A stretch of 64,000 bases of DNA from Halalkalibacter akibai JCM 9157 (GCF_000513135.1 NZ_BAUV01000003.1:124001-188000); one strand, 5' to 3'. Shown: positions 25,760 through 34,639, counted from the first letter of the stretch. The notes: generated by a model from the letters alone, not told the origin. Numbers and translations: made by a program.

Positions 25760-26120
25760 TTATAATTCTCTTATCATTTCTACTCTGTTCCCAAAAGGGT
25801 CTCTGAATTCGAAGCGTTCATAGTTTGGAATGGGAACCGAGTTTAAGATTTCAATGTTGTTCTTTTCAAGTTTTTTTCTCCAGTAAGAAATGTCGTCAAC
25901 ATGATAAGCTAAATGCGCTTTTGTTGTTAACCGGTTAAAACCATCTTCTGTTCCAACATGCACCTCTTTGTTCCCAACTTGTAACCAGAAGCCGCCTCGC
26001 CCTTTAAGGGAATCAGGTTTTTCAATTTCTGCTAATCCTAATATATGGCAGTAGAAATGCTTACCTTGTTCTTCAGTACTCGGGTATCGTAATTTGAGCA
26101 TGATGTAAGCCGATGATCAT
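25760..26120 (-). pseudogene. VOC/glyoxalase-like protein, frameshifted near its start
   Basis: A vicinal-oxygen-chelate protein of about 120 residues. From ATG 26120, with GGAGG 6 bases upstream, the frame reads MIIGLHHAQITIP and stops. After a shift at the GGG near 26081-26084 it continues STEEQGKHFYCHILGLAEIE, GGFWLQVGNKEVHVG and FEFRDPFGNRVEMI. His/Glu positions in LHHAQ, VHVG, HLAYHV and RVEMI fit a metal-binding VOC fold. The reaction is unknown. The intact frame from 26101 lacks the first beta strand and has no ribosome site. Confidence 0.75.
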
Positions 26121-26240
26121 ACAATGCCTCCTTTAAAAACCAATTTATTTCCATTATAAATCAGGGAGGTGGTTTTGTGGGGACTCCTTTTCATCTAATG
26201 AGGAAAACGATGCTTCTTTTCAAGACGAATAGCGCCTCCT

Positions 26241-26453
26241 CTAGGATACATCGTCCTTTTTTCTAATCACAATATAAGAAAAATTTTCTCCAACAGCTCC
26301 ATTAATGTCTGTGACGTTGCCATCTTGATCTTGAATAAGACTAAAGCCTGTGATCACGTCCTTATAAAGCTGTTCATCTGCTTTCAATAACGCATGTTTT
26401 AATGTGGCCCCGTGAAATAGTTCAATAGGCATGTTGTTAATGAGAACCTTCAC
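26241..26453 (-). CDS. Small conserved-looking protein, possibly beta-grasp
   Basis: A 70-residue soluble protein. MKVLINNMPIELFHGATLKH followed by ALLKADEQLYKD and a late DINGAVGENFSYIVIRK looks like a ThiS/ferredoxin-type beta-grasp pattern, but it lacks a C-terminal Gly-Gly, so it is not an obvious sulfur carrier. ATG 26453 follows a GGAGGAATGACATGTG site. It is divergent from the 5'-nucleotidase gene, whose Pho-box-like region lies between them, so the two could share control. Function unknown. Confidence 0.5.
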   Translation of the reverse strand: MKVLINNMPIELFHGATLKHALLKADEQLYKDVITGFSLIQDQDGNVTDINGAVGENFSYIVIRKKDDVS

Positions 26454-26514
26454 ATGTCATTCCTCCTAAGTGATTGGATGATTATCTCCCATTAGTAATT
26501 ACTTTACTCGTATT

Positions 26515-26557
26515 TTTACATAACTTTAATGTGGGATTTACATTAGTAGGTTACTAT
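26515..26557 (+). promoter_or_regulatory. PhoP-box-like array with -10 element
   Basis: TTTACA (26515), TTAATG (26526) and TTTACA (26537) are spaced exactly 11 bases apart, as TT(A/C/T)A(C/T)A repeats are in PhoP~P boxes of Bacillus Pho genes. TTTACT at 26503 may be a fourth, one base off. TACTAT (26552-26557) is a fitting -10, with the last box in place of the -35. A secreted nucleotidase is a typical phosphate-starvation target. Confidence 0.6.
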
Positions 26558-26592
26558 TTAATAGATAAAGGAAAAATAAGAGGAGGATCATC

Positions 26593-29500
26593 ATGACTTT
26601 TACTAGTTTCAAGAATAATAGATATGTTTCTATTATTCTAGTAATAACGTTGGTTTTTTATTCATTATTTAGCTCATTTGTACCGGTTTTTGCTCAGGCA
26701 AGTGAGGAGGAGATCGTTGAACTTAAGATTTTACATACAAATGATATCCATGCGAGAGTGAATGATTTTGGTAAAATTGCAGCATACATACAGGCTGAAA
26801 GAGAAGCTGCAACGCACTCATTGTTTTTAGATGCGGGTGATATTTTTAGTGGGAATCCAGTTGTTGATTTACAATACGGAAAACCAATTGTCGATTTATT
26901 GAATCATATGGGTCTTGATGCAATGGCGATAGGAAACCATGATTTTGATTATGGGCAAGAGGAAATGGTGAAACGAATCAATGAATCTACTTTTCCGTGG
27001 TTAAGTGCTAACACGACTGTTGGTGACGGAGCAAATAAAGAGCTCGAGCAACCGGAGCCATACAAGATTTTTGATGTAGATGGCATTAAAGTTGGGGTGT
27101 TCTCGGTTATTCAAAGTCCACCGGCAACCGCACCAGCTAACACGGTGGGGATAACATTTGCTGATCCGATAAAGACAGCCAAAGAATATGAATATTTGAC
27201 GGATGAAACAGATATTCTGATCGCCTTAACACATATCGGCTATTCGGACGATCGCAAGCTAGCTGAGGAAGTTGGTTTCTTCGACTTAATTATTGGTGGT
27301 CACTCTCATACAACGTTAAATCAACCGGCAGTAGTAAATGGTACACCGATTGTGCAAACGGGTGGGAATGCTCTAAACGTTGGAAATGTAACGATAAACT
27401 ACAACCAAGACACAAAAGAAGTGGAATCGGTTACGGGTTTTTTACAGAATGTTAGCCAGCTAACGGCTGTTGATCAAGAGATTCAAGAAAAAGTTGATGC
27501 GTACAATGCTGAGATGGGCGATTTGCTTGATGAAGTTATTGGCAAAACAGAAACAGGCTTAAATCGAAGTGGAAATGGAGACACGCAACTAGGGAACTTT
27601 TGGACTGATTCGATTCGTTATTATACAAAATCAGATATTGCGTTGACGAACAACGGCGGAATCCGTGCCAATATCCCGGCTGGTGATATTAAGAAATTTG
27701 ATATTTATACAATCGAGCCCTTTGCCAATGAAATTATGAAAATTGAAATGACTGGGGCGGCTGTGAAAGAGGTTATCAAATACTCATATGAACGTCGTAA
27801 CTCGATTGACCTGCAAACGTCAGGATTAACGTATAAAATTATTACGAATAATACAGGTCGTTATATTGATTCTGAGTTAAAAGTGGATGGTCAATTAATT
27901 GAAGATGATAAAATGTATATCGTCGCAGTTGGTGATTATATCGGAACTGGTGGTAGTGGGTACAACTTTGCTGGAGAAATAATAGAAACAACCTCTGGGT
28001 TTATGACTGACTCTATGATTGCTTATGCAAAGCATTTAACTTCAGAAGGCAAAGCGATTAACTATCAAGCGGGTCAACGTATTACATTTGAAGTCTCTAA
28101 CGATGCACCAATTGTTGGTAACCCAATTGGTGAAACGAAGAATGGCCTTTCTGCGGCAAATAACCGTACTGGTGACTCAGGACTAGGGAACCTTTATGCT
28201 GATTCAGTCCGTGCGAAAACAAATGCGGATTTCGGCATGCTTAACAGTTCATCTGTAACAGGAAGCATTGCACCTGGCGTAATTACAGATGGTCAAATTG
28301 AATTTTTAGATCAATTTGGCAATCAAGTCGTTGCTGTTAAAACAACGGTGAAACGTATGAAGGAAGTTTTACTTGAGCAATCCAAATATAATAACGGTGT
28401 CGATCTACAAGTATCTGGCTTGCATTATGAATTGATCAAAGAAAATGGCAAATTCGTCGATGTGAAGCTGACATTACCTGATGGAAATCCATTAGATGAA
28501 GGAAAACAGTATACAGTTGCCTATAACGATTATATGCATGGGGCTGGTTTTTACAATCTAGGCAGTGAGCTTGTTGGTAGCAACTATGGCAAGGTTTGGG
28601 AAGCGATTGTTGACTATGTAAAAGTGCAAGAGGGACCAATTGATTATGTTGAAGGGTCACGTATTACCATCATAGATGATTCTTCAAGTGAACCTGTACC
28701 ACCACCGGCTGACCGCGATTATGTGACAGTAGCAGAAGCGATTGCTAACAACAGTGGGAAAGCTACGGTTCAAGGCTATATCGTAGGAACAATGACTTCA
28801 GCTACAAATGTCACTTTTGATGGTGAATTTACGACTACAACCAATTTAGTGATGGCAGATTCTCCGAATGAGAGAGATCTTAAGAAGCTAATTCCAGTTC
28901 AATTACCTAATAACGCGATTAGAACAGCATTGAATTTAAAGGATAACCCTGATAATTTAGGAAAACTCGTACAAGTATCAGGAACATTAGAAGCATACTT
29001 CACGGTACCTGGGGTAAAAACTTTAACATCATATGATTTTGTTACTGAAGCAGAACCAGTGATTGAACCAATTTCCATTAGTGAAGCTCGGACAGCTGAA
29101 GTTGGTAAGGTCGTTACGGTTGAAGCGACAGCCACAACAGATTCTGGTTTTTGGGGACAAAAAGGCTTCTACCTTCAAGATGATGAAGCAGGTATTTATG
29201 TATTCCAGTCCTTGCAAGATGTGAAAGCAGGCGATGTCATTCGTGTAACAGGTGAAAAAGGAATTTTTGCAGAAGAACTTCAAATCACCAATGTCTCAGC
29301 TATTGAAAAAGTAGGAGAGGCAGACATTCCGCAACCGTTGAAAGTATCTCCAAAGCAAATTACAGCTGAAAATGAAGGTCAGTTAGTCGTAATCGAGAGT
29401 GCGACTATTTCTAACCTTCAACGAATCAATAACTTTGGAACCTTTGAATTCGATGCTACTGTCAAAGAGGAAACAGTTCGAGTTCGTGTAGATAATCGGA

Positions 29501-29973
29501 CAGGCTTAGTTTTTGACGATTTTGAATTTGCGAATGGTGATTCCGTGAATATTACAGGTATTTCAAGCCGCTTCAATAATACGATTCAGTTAAAGCCTAG
29601 AGGAAAAGCTGATATGGTTGAGGTACTCGATCCGTATGAAGTTGAAATTAGTCTGACTGATGGAAAGGACACTGTCTCAAAGCTTGAACGTAATCAACAA
29701 ATCCTTGTTCAAACGAAAGTGAAAAACAATCAAACGGACAGGAAGGATGTAATCGTTGCTGTTACACTTGTTGACAAGCACGGTCGTAAGCAAGAAAACT
29801 CACTAGTAGGTCTTCAGGTAAGCCCAGCAAGTGAAAATACCGTTCAAACGTTTGTTGAGATTCCAACGAATCATCAAGGACAACAGTATGTTCTAGAAGT
29901 AACTGTATACGAAGGCAGTAATCTTTTAGAATTAAATAAAGAAGATGTTATTGAAAAGGTTACGATAAAGTAA
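26593..29973 (+). CDS. Secreted multidomain 5'-nucleotidase / metallophosphatase
   Basis: A 1126-residue exported enzyme releasing phosphate from nucleotides. The signal peptide ends near Ala36. The metallophosphatase domain has ILHTNDIHAR, LDAGDIFSGN, AIGNHDFDYG, ALTHIGYS and IIGGHSHT (metal and catalytic residues), up to about 300. A 5_nucleotid_C domain follows with LTNNGGIRANIPAGDI. A second, degenerate copy (about 510-680) has LNSSSVTGSIAPGVI instead of NNGG, so it probably does not bind nucleotide. From about 715 come a DUF6359-like strand-rich module (YVTVAEAIANNSGKATVQGY), an OB-fold-like module and an Ig-like end. No LPXTG or SLH anchor is seen. Regulated probably by PhoP. Confidence 0.88.
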   Translation: MTFTSFKNNRYVSIILVITLVFYSLFSSFVPVFAQASEEEIVELKILHTNDIHARVNDFGKIAAYIQAEREAATHSLFLDAGDIFSGNPVVDLQYGKPIVDLLNHMGLDAMAIGNHDFDYGQEEMVKRINESTFPWLSANTTVGDGANKELEQPEPYKIFDVDGIKVGVFSVIQSPPATAPANTVGITFADPIKTAKEYEYLTDETDILIALTHIGYSDDRKLAEEVGFFDLIIGGHSHTTLNQPAVVNGTPIVQTGGNALNVGNVTINYNQDTKEVESVTGFLQNVSQLTAVDQEIQEKVDAYNAEMGDLLDEVIGKTETGLNRSGNGDTQLGNFWTDSIRYYTKSDIALTNNGGIRANIPAGDIKKFDIYTIEPFANEIMKIEMTGAAVKEVIKYSYERRNSIDLQTSGLTYKIITNNTGRYIDSELKVDGQLIEDDKMYIVAVGDYIGTGGSGYNFAGEIIETTSGFMTDSMIAYAKHLTSEGKAINYQAGQRITFEVSNDAPIVGNPIGETKNGLSAANNRTGDSGLGNLYADSVRAKTNADFGMLNSSSVTGSIAPGVITDGQIEFLDQFGNQVVAVKTTVKRMKEVLLEQSKYNNGVDLQVSGLHYELIKENGKFVDVKLTLPDGNPLDEGKQYTVAYNDYMHGAGFYNLGSELVGSNYGKVWEAIVDYVKVQEGPIDYVEGSRITIIDDSSSEPVPPPADRDYVTVAEAIANNSGKATVQGYIVGTMTSATNVTFDGEFTTTTNLVMADSPNERDLKKLIPVQLPNNAIRTALNLKDNPDNLGKLVQVSGTLEAYFTVPGVKTLTSYDFVTEAEPVIEPISISEARTAEVGKVVTVEATATTDSGFWGQKGFYLQDDEAGIYVFQSLQDVKAGDVIRVTGEKGIFAEELQITNVSAIEKVGEADIPQPLKVSPKQITAENEGQLVVIESATISNLQRINNFGTFEFDATVKEETVRVRVDNRTGLVFDDFEFANGDSVNITGISSRFNNTIQLKPRGKADMVEVLDPYEVEISLTDGKDTVSKLERNQQILVQTKVKNNQTDRKDVIVAVTLVDKHGRKQENSLVGLQVSPASENTVQTFVEIPTNHQGQQYVLEVTVYEGSNLLELNKEDVIEKVTIK

Positions 29974-29988
29974 GGGCAGAAGAAGGTT

Positions 29989-30027
29989 AAGGCTATTAAA
30001 TGCATCGTTCATTTGATAGCCTTTTTC
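29989..30027 (+). terminator. Terminator of the nucleotidase gene
   Basis: AAGGCTATTAAATG pairs with CATTTGATAGCCTT around CATCGTT or a similar short loop, followed by TTTTTC. Confidence 0.85.
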
Positions 30028-30093
30028 TTGACTAATTTATGGGATCTTCTGAGTAAATGGTCATTTTTTATCGTTTGCCTATTGTTATGATCA

Positions 30094-30119
30094 TCTAATT
30101 AGATTATAGTCTAATTAGA
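30094..30119. promoter_or_regulatory. Tandem palindromic operators before the ArsR-type gene
   Basis: TCTAATTAGA occurs at 30094-30103 and again at 30110-30119, 16 bases apart. A diverged pair with the same 16-base spacing precedes the MFS gene (30735-30760). They are probable sites for the ArsR-type protein encoded between them. Confidence 0.65.
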
Positions 30120-30142
30120 TATGAGTAAAGGAGGAATCATCT

Positions 30143-30715
30143 ATGCAATTAAACCGACTCGTTAATTTTCATAAAACGATGGGCGATAAAACAAGAATTC
30201 GAATTATTTTTTTATTAAAGGAAGGACCATTACATGGGCAAGCGATAGCCGGAAAGTTAGGGTTAACGCCACCGACCATTTCTCATCACATTGCCAAGCT
30301 ACGCGACATTGACGTGATCTATCAGCGTCGTGATAAAAATACGATTTATTATCATTTGGATGAAAAGAAGCTTCAGCTCATGGCCCAAGCGATTTTGAAA
30401 TTGAATAATCAGGAGGAGGCAAGTGTTTTCCGAGTTGAAGATGAAGAAAAGCATAAAATCTTAAAAAACTTCATACAACCAAACGGAAAATTGAAGAGCG
30501 TGCCTGCGCAGCATAAGAAGAAGTTAATTATTTTGGAGCATCTAGTCCAAGGGTTAGAGATCGGAAAAACATATAGCGAGCAAGAGATAAACGAATATAT
30601 TAAGCAATATTATGATGATTATGCCTGGATTCGCCGGGAGTTTATTATGAATCAATTTATGCACAGACAAGAAGGACAATATGAGTTGAACCCAAAAGAA
30701 ATGTGGCCGGTTTAA
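30143..30715 (+). CDS. ArsR-type HTH regulator with DUF2087 domain
   Basis: A 190-residue regulator. The winged HTH spans about 8-80 (MGDKTRIRIIFLLKEGPLHG, then GLTPPTISHHIAKLRDIDVI). The C-terminal DUF2087 part spans about 105-185 (KKLIILEHLVQGLEIGKTYS, then DYAWIRREFIMNQFMHRQ). There is no metal-binding Cys cluster, so it is not a classical metal sensor. AAAGGAGG precedes ATG 30143. It lies between two matching pairs of TCTAATTAGA-like palindromes, and a transporter gene follows: the picture of an autoregulated repressor of an efflux pump. Confidence 0.85.
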   Translation: MQLNRLVNFHKTMGDKTRIRIIFLLKEGPLHGQAIAGKLGLTPPTISHHIAKLRDIDVIYQRRDKNTIYYHLDEKKLQLMAQAILKLNNQEEASVFRVEDEEKHKILKNFIQPNGKLKSVPAQHKKKLIILEHLVQGLEIGKTYSEQEINEYIKQYYDDYAWIRREFIMNQFMHRQEGQYELNPKEMWPV

Positions 30716-30734
30716 ACGGCTTTTCTTTTTTGTA

Positions 30735-30760
30735 ACTAATTAGACGGGTGTTTAATTAGA
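30735..30760. promoter_or_regulatory. Second operator pair before the MFS gene
   Basis: ACTAATTAGA (30735-30744) and TTTAATTAGA (30751-30760) copy the upstream pair with one changed base each and the same 16-base spacing, just before the ribosome site of the transporter. Confidence 0.6.
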
Positions 30761-30783
30761 TTGTTATGAAAGGAGTTGCGAAA

Positions 30784-31966
30784 GTGAATTTGCTTATTGC
30801 GTGGAGACAGGAGCGAGATTACCGGAATTTTTTTTCAGCAGGATTCGTTAGTGGAATTGGCCATCGTTTTAGTCAAATAGCGATTTTCGCCTTAGTTTTT
30901 GAACTGACAGGAGCAGCGGTCACGACGGAATTATCTTAGCGATTCGGATGCTACCTTTTCTATTACTAGCACCAGTTGGAGGACTGCTTGCAGATAGATA
31001 CTCGAAAAAAAAAGATGATGGTTCTAATCGACCTTTTGAGAATTCCTTTCGTCTTATCTTTATTATTGGTTCAAACACCGGATGATTTATGGATCATGTA
31101 TGTGAGCACATTTTTACTAGCTTGCGGCGAAGCTTTGTACGCCCCGGCGCGAATGTCTATTATTCCGGCTTTAGTAAAACGAGAACGGCTAGCAGATATA
31201 AATGCGTTGGAGCAAATGTTGATGGGATTCGTTTTGGTGGTTGGAGCTAGTGCAGGGGGGATTTTTGCTTTTTATTTAGGATTGTCTCTTCCTTTTTGGA
31301 TACATGCGCTAACGTTTTTACTGTCGGCTTTGTTTCTTTTAAGAATCAACGAAGCTCAATCAGAAGCACAGTCTTCTTCAAACAATTCGCCCCCAGCATC
31401 TTCTCGGACGATGCTTTTTCAATCATCCATTCTCTTAACCTTTCTTTTCATAGCCGTAACAATGCCACTAGCAAACGGGATTGATAACGTGTTAATGAAT
31501 GTGTATGCGCTCGATGTTTTTCAAATGGGGGAGTTAGGGATTGGGTTTATGTATGCGGCGCTCGGGATTGGTTTTATCGTTAGCTCTTTTTTTTCTAAAT
31601 ATTTAAAGCGAGGGTTCCTTCTACTTACAGTTGTATTTGCCTTCTTTTTATTTAGCTTTACTCGTTGCGATGTTCATTACGTTTGCTGGTGGATTAAGTA
31701 ATATTTGTATCGACACCGTTATGATGAAAGTGATTCCAAAAGCGAGGTTAGGTTCACTGTTTGGGATGATGCAAGCTATATCCAATACAGCACTAGGACT
31801 ATCAATGGCTGCAGCAGGTTTTTTGCTAGAAGGAGTTAGTGCTCGTGATTTAAGCTTGTTGATTGGTGTTGTTTATATTTGTCTGACAGGTGTTTATGCA
31901 TGGCTCTTTTTTAGGTTGAACCTTGTCAAAGAAAAGAAAAATTTGTTAAAAATGGTAGCAGGATAA
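30784..31966 (+). pseudogene. MFS efflux transporter, broken by three frameshifts
   Basis: A roughly 400-residue, 12-helix major facilitator of the MFS_3 drug-efflux type. GTG 30784 follows AAAGGAG and opens WRQERDYRNFFSAGFVSGIG. The frame is lost near 30927 (one base short), again at the A9 run 31005-31013 (one A too many), and near 31645-31655 (one base off). The recovered pieces join in order through ILAIRMLPFLLLAPVGGLLA, DRYSKKKMMVLIDLLRIPF and LLVAMFITFAGGLSNICIDT, ending LKMVAG. The pieces are otherwise well kept, so the lesions are recent or are sequencing slips. Controlled probably by the ArsR-type gene upstream. Confidence 0.75.
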
Positions 31967-32015
31967 ATGAGTCTTTAGTAGAAGTATAATGTAACTAGAA
32001 ATGAGGAGGAAGAAT

Positions 32016-32162
32016 ATGGGCGAAAAAATTGAGTATCCTAGTTACTATAATGGAAGCGGTGTTGATAAAATTAAGCTTACAGTAAAAAAAGAATGGCTAG
32101 CAAAGCCGAAAGACATAAACACAATTGTCGCTTATCCTTGCTTTCCATACCAGAAAAAATAG
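32016..32162 (+). CDS. Possible 48-residue protein
   Basis: MGEKIEYPSYYNGSGVDKIK opens a 48-residue frame that ends AYPCFPYQKK. A strong GAGGAGGA site ends 5-6 bases before ATG 32016, and a DUF1801 gene starts 32 bases after its stop. I recognise no family; it could be a real small gene or the remnant of a longer one. Confidence 0.4.
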   Translation: MGEKIEYPSYYNGSGVDKIKLTVKKEWLAKPKDINTIVAYPCFPYQKK

Positions 32163-32193
32163 TTCAAGTGACACATAGAAACGAGGACTAAAG

Positions 32194-32616
32194 ATGTACG
32201 AACTGAAAACAAAAGAAAATGATAATGATGTAATGGAGTTTATTGAACAGGTTGAAAGCGAGAGAAAGCGTGCAGATGCTTATCAACTTCTTGATCTTTT
32301 TACAGAAACAACAGGTTTCAAGGCGAAGATGTGGGGTTCAAGTATTATTGGGTTTGGTTCCTATCATTATAAATACGCATCAGGTCATGAAGGCGACGCG
32401 CCTTTAGTCGGTTTTTCCCCTCGTAAAGCGAAGATTAGTTTGTATTTTGCAACGGGTGACTCAGAACGCGAGCAACTGCTCAAAGACTTTGGTAAACATA
32501 CAACTGGAAAAGCGTGTGTGTACATTAACAAGGTAGCAGATATTGATGTTAATGTGTTAAAGGCGTTAATTACACAATCAGTTCGCTTTTTGAAAAAGCA
32601 TTATTCTGATCAATAA
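32194..32616 (+). CDS. DUF1801 protein
   Basis: A 140-residue soluble protein. It has TTGFKAKMWGSSIIGFGSYH, FSPRKAKISLYFATGD and GKACVYINKVADIDVNVLKA, the DUF1801 layout also seen in YdhG/Fra-like iron chaperones. Proteins ending in this way are common in bacteria, but their role is not settled. A second, shorter DUF1801 gene follows 70 bases later. Confidence 0.8.
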   Translation: MYELKTKENDNDVMEFIEQVESERKRADAYQLLDLFTETTGFKAKMWGSSIIGFGSYHYKYASGHEGDAPLVGFSPRKAKISLYFATGDSEREQLLKDFGKHTTGKACVYINKVADIDVNVLKALITQSVRFLKKHYSDQ

Positions 32617-32686
32617 TCAAGAACTCTAAATAGACCTAATGTGCTGACATTAGGAGCGACAAAAGTTTAGGTTAGGAGGGACTAAT

Positions 32687-33058
32687 ATGGAAGTCTTTTC
32701 AGAGTTTATAGCGGGGATTGATGACCCGACCCACAGAGAAAAAACAGAAGAAGTGCTTACTTGGATAAAAAATAAATATTCAAACTTAAACACAGAAATG
32801 AAATGGAATCAACCGATGTTTACTCATCATGGTACATTTATTATTGGCTTAAGCGTATCTAAAAAGCATATAGCGGTCGCACCTGAAAGTGTAACGATCA
32901 CTCATGTAGAGGAAGATATTGTGAAGGCAGGATATGATTACACAAAAGAGCTGATACGTATCCCTTGGAATGCTCCAGTTGATTACCCACTTCTTGAGAA
33001 AATGATCGAGTTTAATATTTGGGACAAGGCAAACTGCACTACTTTTTGGAGAAAATAA
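32687..33058 (+). CDS. DUF1801 protein, YdhG/Fra-like iron chaperone
   Basis: A 123-residue soluble protein. MKWNQPMFTHHGTFIIGLSV is the conserved DUF1801 core, followed by KKHIAVAPE and a final LIRIPWNAPVDYPLLEKMIE. B. subtilis YdhG and Fra belong to this group; Fra is a frataxin-like iron donor for Fe-S assembly. Whether this one donates iron is inference. Ends before a strong terminator. Confidence 0.8.
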   Translation: MEVFSEFIAGIDDPTHREKTEEVLTWIKNKYSNLNTEMKWNQPMFTHHGTFIIGLSVSKKHIAVAPESVTITHVEEDIVKAGYDYTKELIRIPWNAPVDYPLLEKMIEFNIWDKANCTTFWRK

Positions 33059-33155
33059 CGGTGTAGCAGGGGGAACTCTTTCCCTTTATGAATGAAGGGT
33101 TGTTTAGAATTAACTGTTAGAAGCACTGTTTAATAACTGAGCTATTCTTATATAC

Positions 33156-33187
33156 AAAAAAGCACCGCGTGTATGCGGTGCTTTTTA
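33156..33187. terminator. Bidirectional terminator
   Basis: AAAAAGCACCGC and GCGGTGCTTTTT pair around GTGTAT, with A and T runs on both sides. It separates the DUF1801 gene from the convergent azoreductase gene. Confidence 0.9.
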
Positions 33188-33224
33188 ATAGTTAAGGAGA
33201 TACCACAGAGCTCTTTAGCTTGTT

Positions 33225-33852
33225 TTAGAACGTTTCAGCTACAGTCGCTGCTTTTTCTAACCCTTCTCCAATGATCGTTTCAGCTTGATCAGGGAATTGA
33301 TTATGTCCTTCGATAATAACAGTTGAAATATCTTGAACGCCCCAGAAGTTTAACATTGTGTTCACGTAGTTAACGGCCATTTCAGCAGCTTGAGCAGGAC
33401 CTTCAGAATAAACGCCACCTCTTGCATTTAGAAGAGCGATCTTCTTATCAGTTAATAACCCAACTGGGCCTTCAGCTGTGTATCTAAACGTTTTACCAGC
33501 TTGCGCTAAATAATCTAAATACGTGTGTAACACCGCTGGAACAGTGAAATTCCAAAGTGGGAACGCGATTACCACTTTATCAGCCTCAAGGAACTGATTT
33601 AAATACTTTTCAACTAAATCTGTCGCTTCTTTCTCAGACGCTGTTAATTCCATGCCTTTTGAAAGTTTAAACATCCCGTTAATTTTATCAGTATCATAGT
33701 ATGGTAGATTTTCTTCAAACAAGTCAAGTTCTGTAATTTCGTCATTTGGGTTAGACTTTTGATATTGCTCAAGGAAAGTGTGGTAAAGCTTTACGCTCAC
33801 CGCTTTGTTCAATTGGTCTTGAATTTGCTTTAATAAATAGTACTTTTGCCAT
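33225..33852 (-). pseudogene. azoR: FMN-dependent NADH-azoreductase, frameshifted near the N-terminus
   Basis: A flavodoxin-fold quinone/azo reductase of about 210 residues. From ATG 33852, with GGAGG 8 bases upstream, it reads MAKVLFIKANSRPIEQ. After a shift at about 33801-33806 it continues AVSVKLYHTFLEQYQKSNPN, ADKVVIAFPLWNFTVPAVLH (FMN-binding) and LLNARGGVYSEG, to the stop at 33225. The open frame that starts at 33884 has an unrelated first 28 residues and no ribosome site. Two GTTGTCATAGCAAC elements lie upstream and a MarR gene follows, as in quinone-sensing YodB/CatR-type circuits. Confidence 0.85.
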
Positions 33853-33876
33853 CTTAAATTACCTCCATATAGTAAG

Positions 33877-33920
33877 GTTGTCATAGCAACCTTTAGTTTT
33901 AGTTATGTTGTCATAGCAAC
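33877..33920. promoter_or_regulatory. Paired MarR-type operators upstream of azoR
   Basis: GTTGTCATAGCAAC occurs twice, at 33877-33890 and 33907-33920, 30 bases apart. Each has GTTG/CAAC arms. A related site precedes the marR gene at 34394. They lie in the azoreductase promoter region. Confidence 0.6.
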
Positions 33921-33941
33921 CATTTGAGTCAAATGTCCTAC

Positions 33942-34382
33942 TTAAAAAGAAGTTTGGACATTTTCTTTCATTTTATTGAGCAATCTTTCTAGTTGTAAAA
34001 GTTCTTCCTCTGAAATTCCTTCACAAACAATCTCATTAAATTCCTCTGTAATCGGAAGAATCTCTTTGCCGAGCTTTTTGCCACACTCGGTTAAAAAAAG
34101 TTTAACGGAACGACGATCATTTGGACAGCTACTCCTCTTAATAAATCCTTTCTTCTCAAGACTAGAAGCCATTCTTGCAATATTCGTCTTATCCTTATCC
34201 AACTTTTCTACAAGTTGATTCTGACTAAGACCATCCTTTTCCCACAGTAACATCATAATTAAATTTTGTTCTGGAGCGAGGTTAAAAGGCTCTAATTTAG
34301 ATTTAATCATGCTAGTCAGGAATAGATCAGTCTTATGAATCTTAATACTGATATAGTCTTGAAAAGATAATTTCAAAGTCAT
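33942..34382 (-). CDS. MarR-family regulator
   Basis: A 146-residue winged-helix regulator. The HTH is at about 50-95 (LSQNQLVEKLDKDKTNIARM), with the wing SCPNDRRSVKLFLTECGKKL. A single Cys in the wing (KRSSCPND) and one at CEGI could sense thiol or quinone stress, but an N-terminal sensing Cys as in YodB is absent. It is transcribed in the same direction as azoR and lies upstream of it, separated by the operator pair. Its own promoter carries a third, weaker copy of the site. Confidence 0.85.
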   Translation of the reverse strand: MTLKLSFQDYISIKIHKTDLFLTSMIKSKLEPFNLAPEQNLIMMLLWEKDGLSQNQLVEKLDKDKTNIARMASSLEKKGFIKRSSCPNDRRSVKLFLTECGKKLGKEILPITEEFNEIVCEGISEEELLQLERLLNKMKENVQTSF

Positions 34383-34393
34383 CCCTCTTTTTA

Positions 34394-34407
34394 GTTGCTA
34401 TACATAC
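34394..34407. promoter_or_regulatory. Possible autoregulatory MarR site
   Basis: GTTGCTATACATAC matches GTTGCTATGACAAC (the reverse of the azoR sites) at 11 of 14 positions and lies 12 bases upstream of the marR start. Confidence 0.4.
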
Positions 34408-34639
34408 TAATTACAAACGTAAGTATAAAATAGTTGGCGAGGAAAAGTCAAATATGAGTTTTGCCTTTTCTTATCGGCTTGAAGGTTAGTCTAAGTTTAA
34501 TATGAGGAAAGAACTAGTTATTTTTTTAATTAAGATTGAAATAGGTAAAAATAAATACTTTTTTAGTGAAAATAATGTTTGATTAGTAAAAAACGTGGGT
34601 ATAAGTAACTATTATATTACATCATTGAGGAGTATGGAC

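Noticed and set aside
33853-33884. Upstream start of the azoreductase frame
   Set aside because: The first 28 residues are out of frame with the real N-terminus MAKVLFIKANSRP and overlap an operator candidate.
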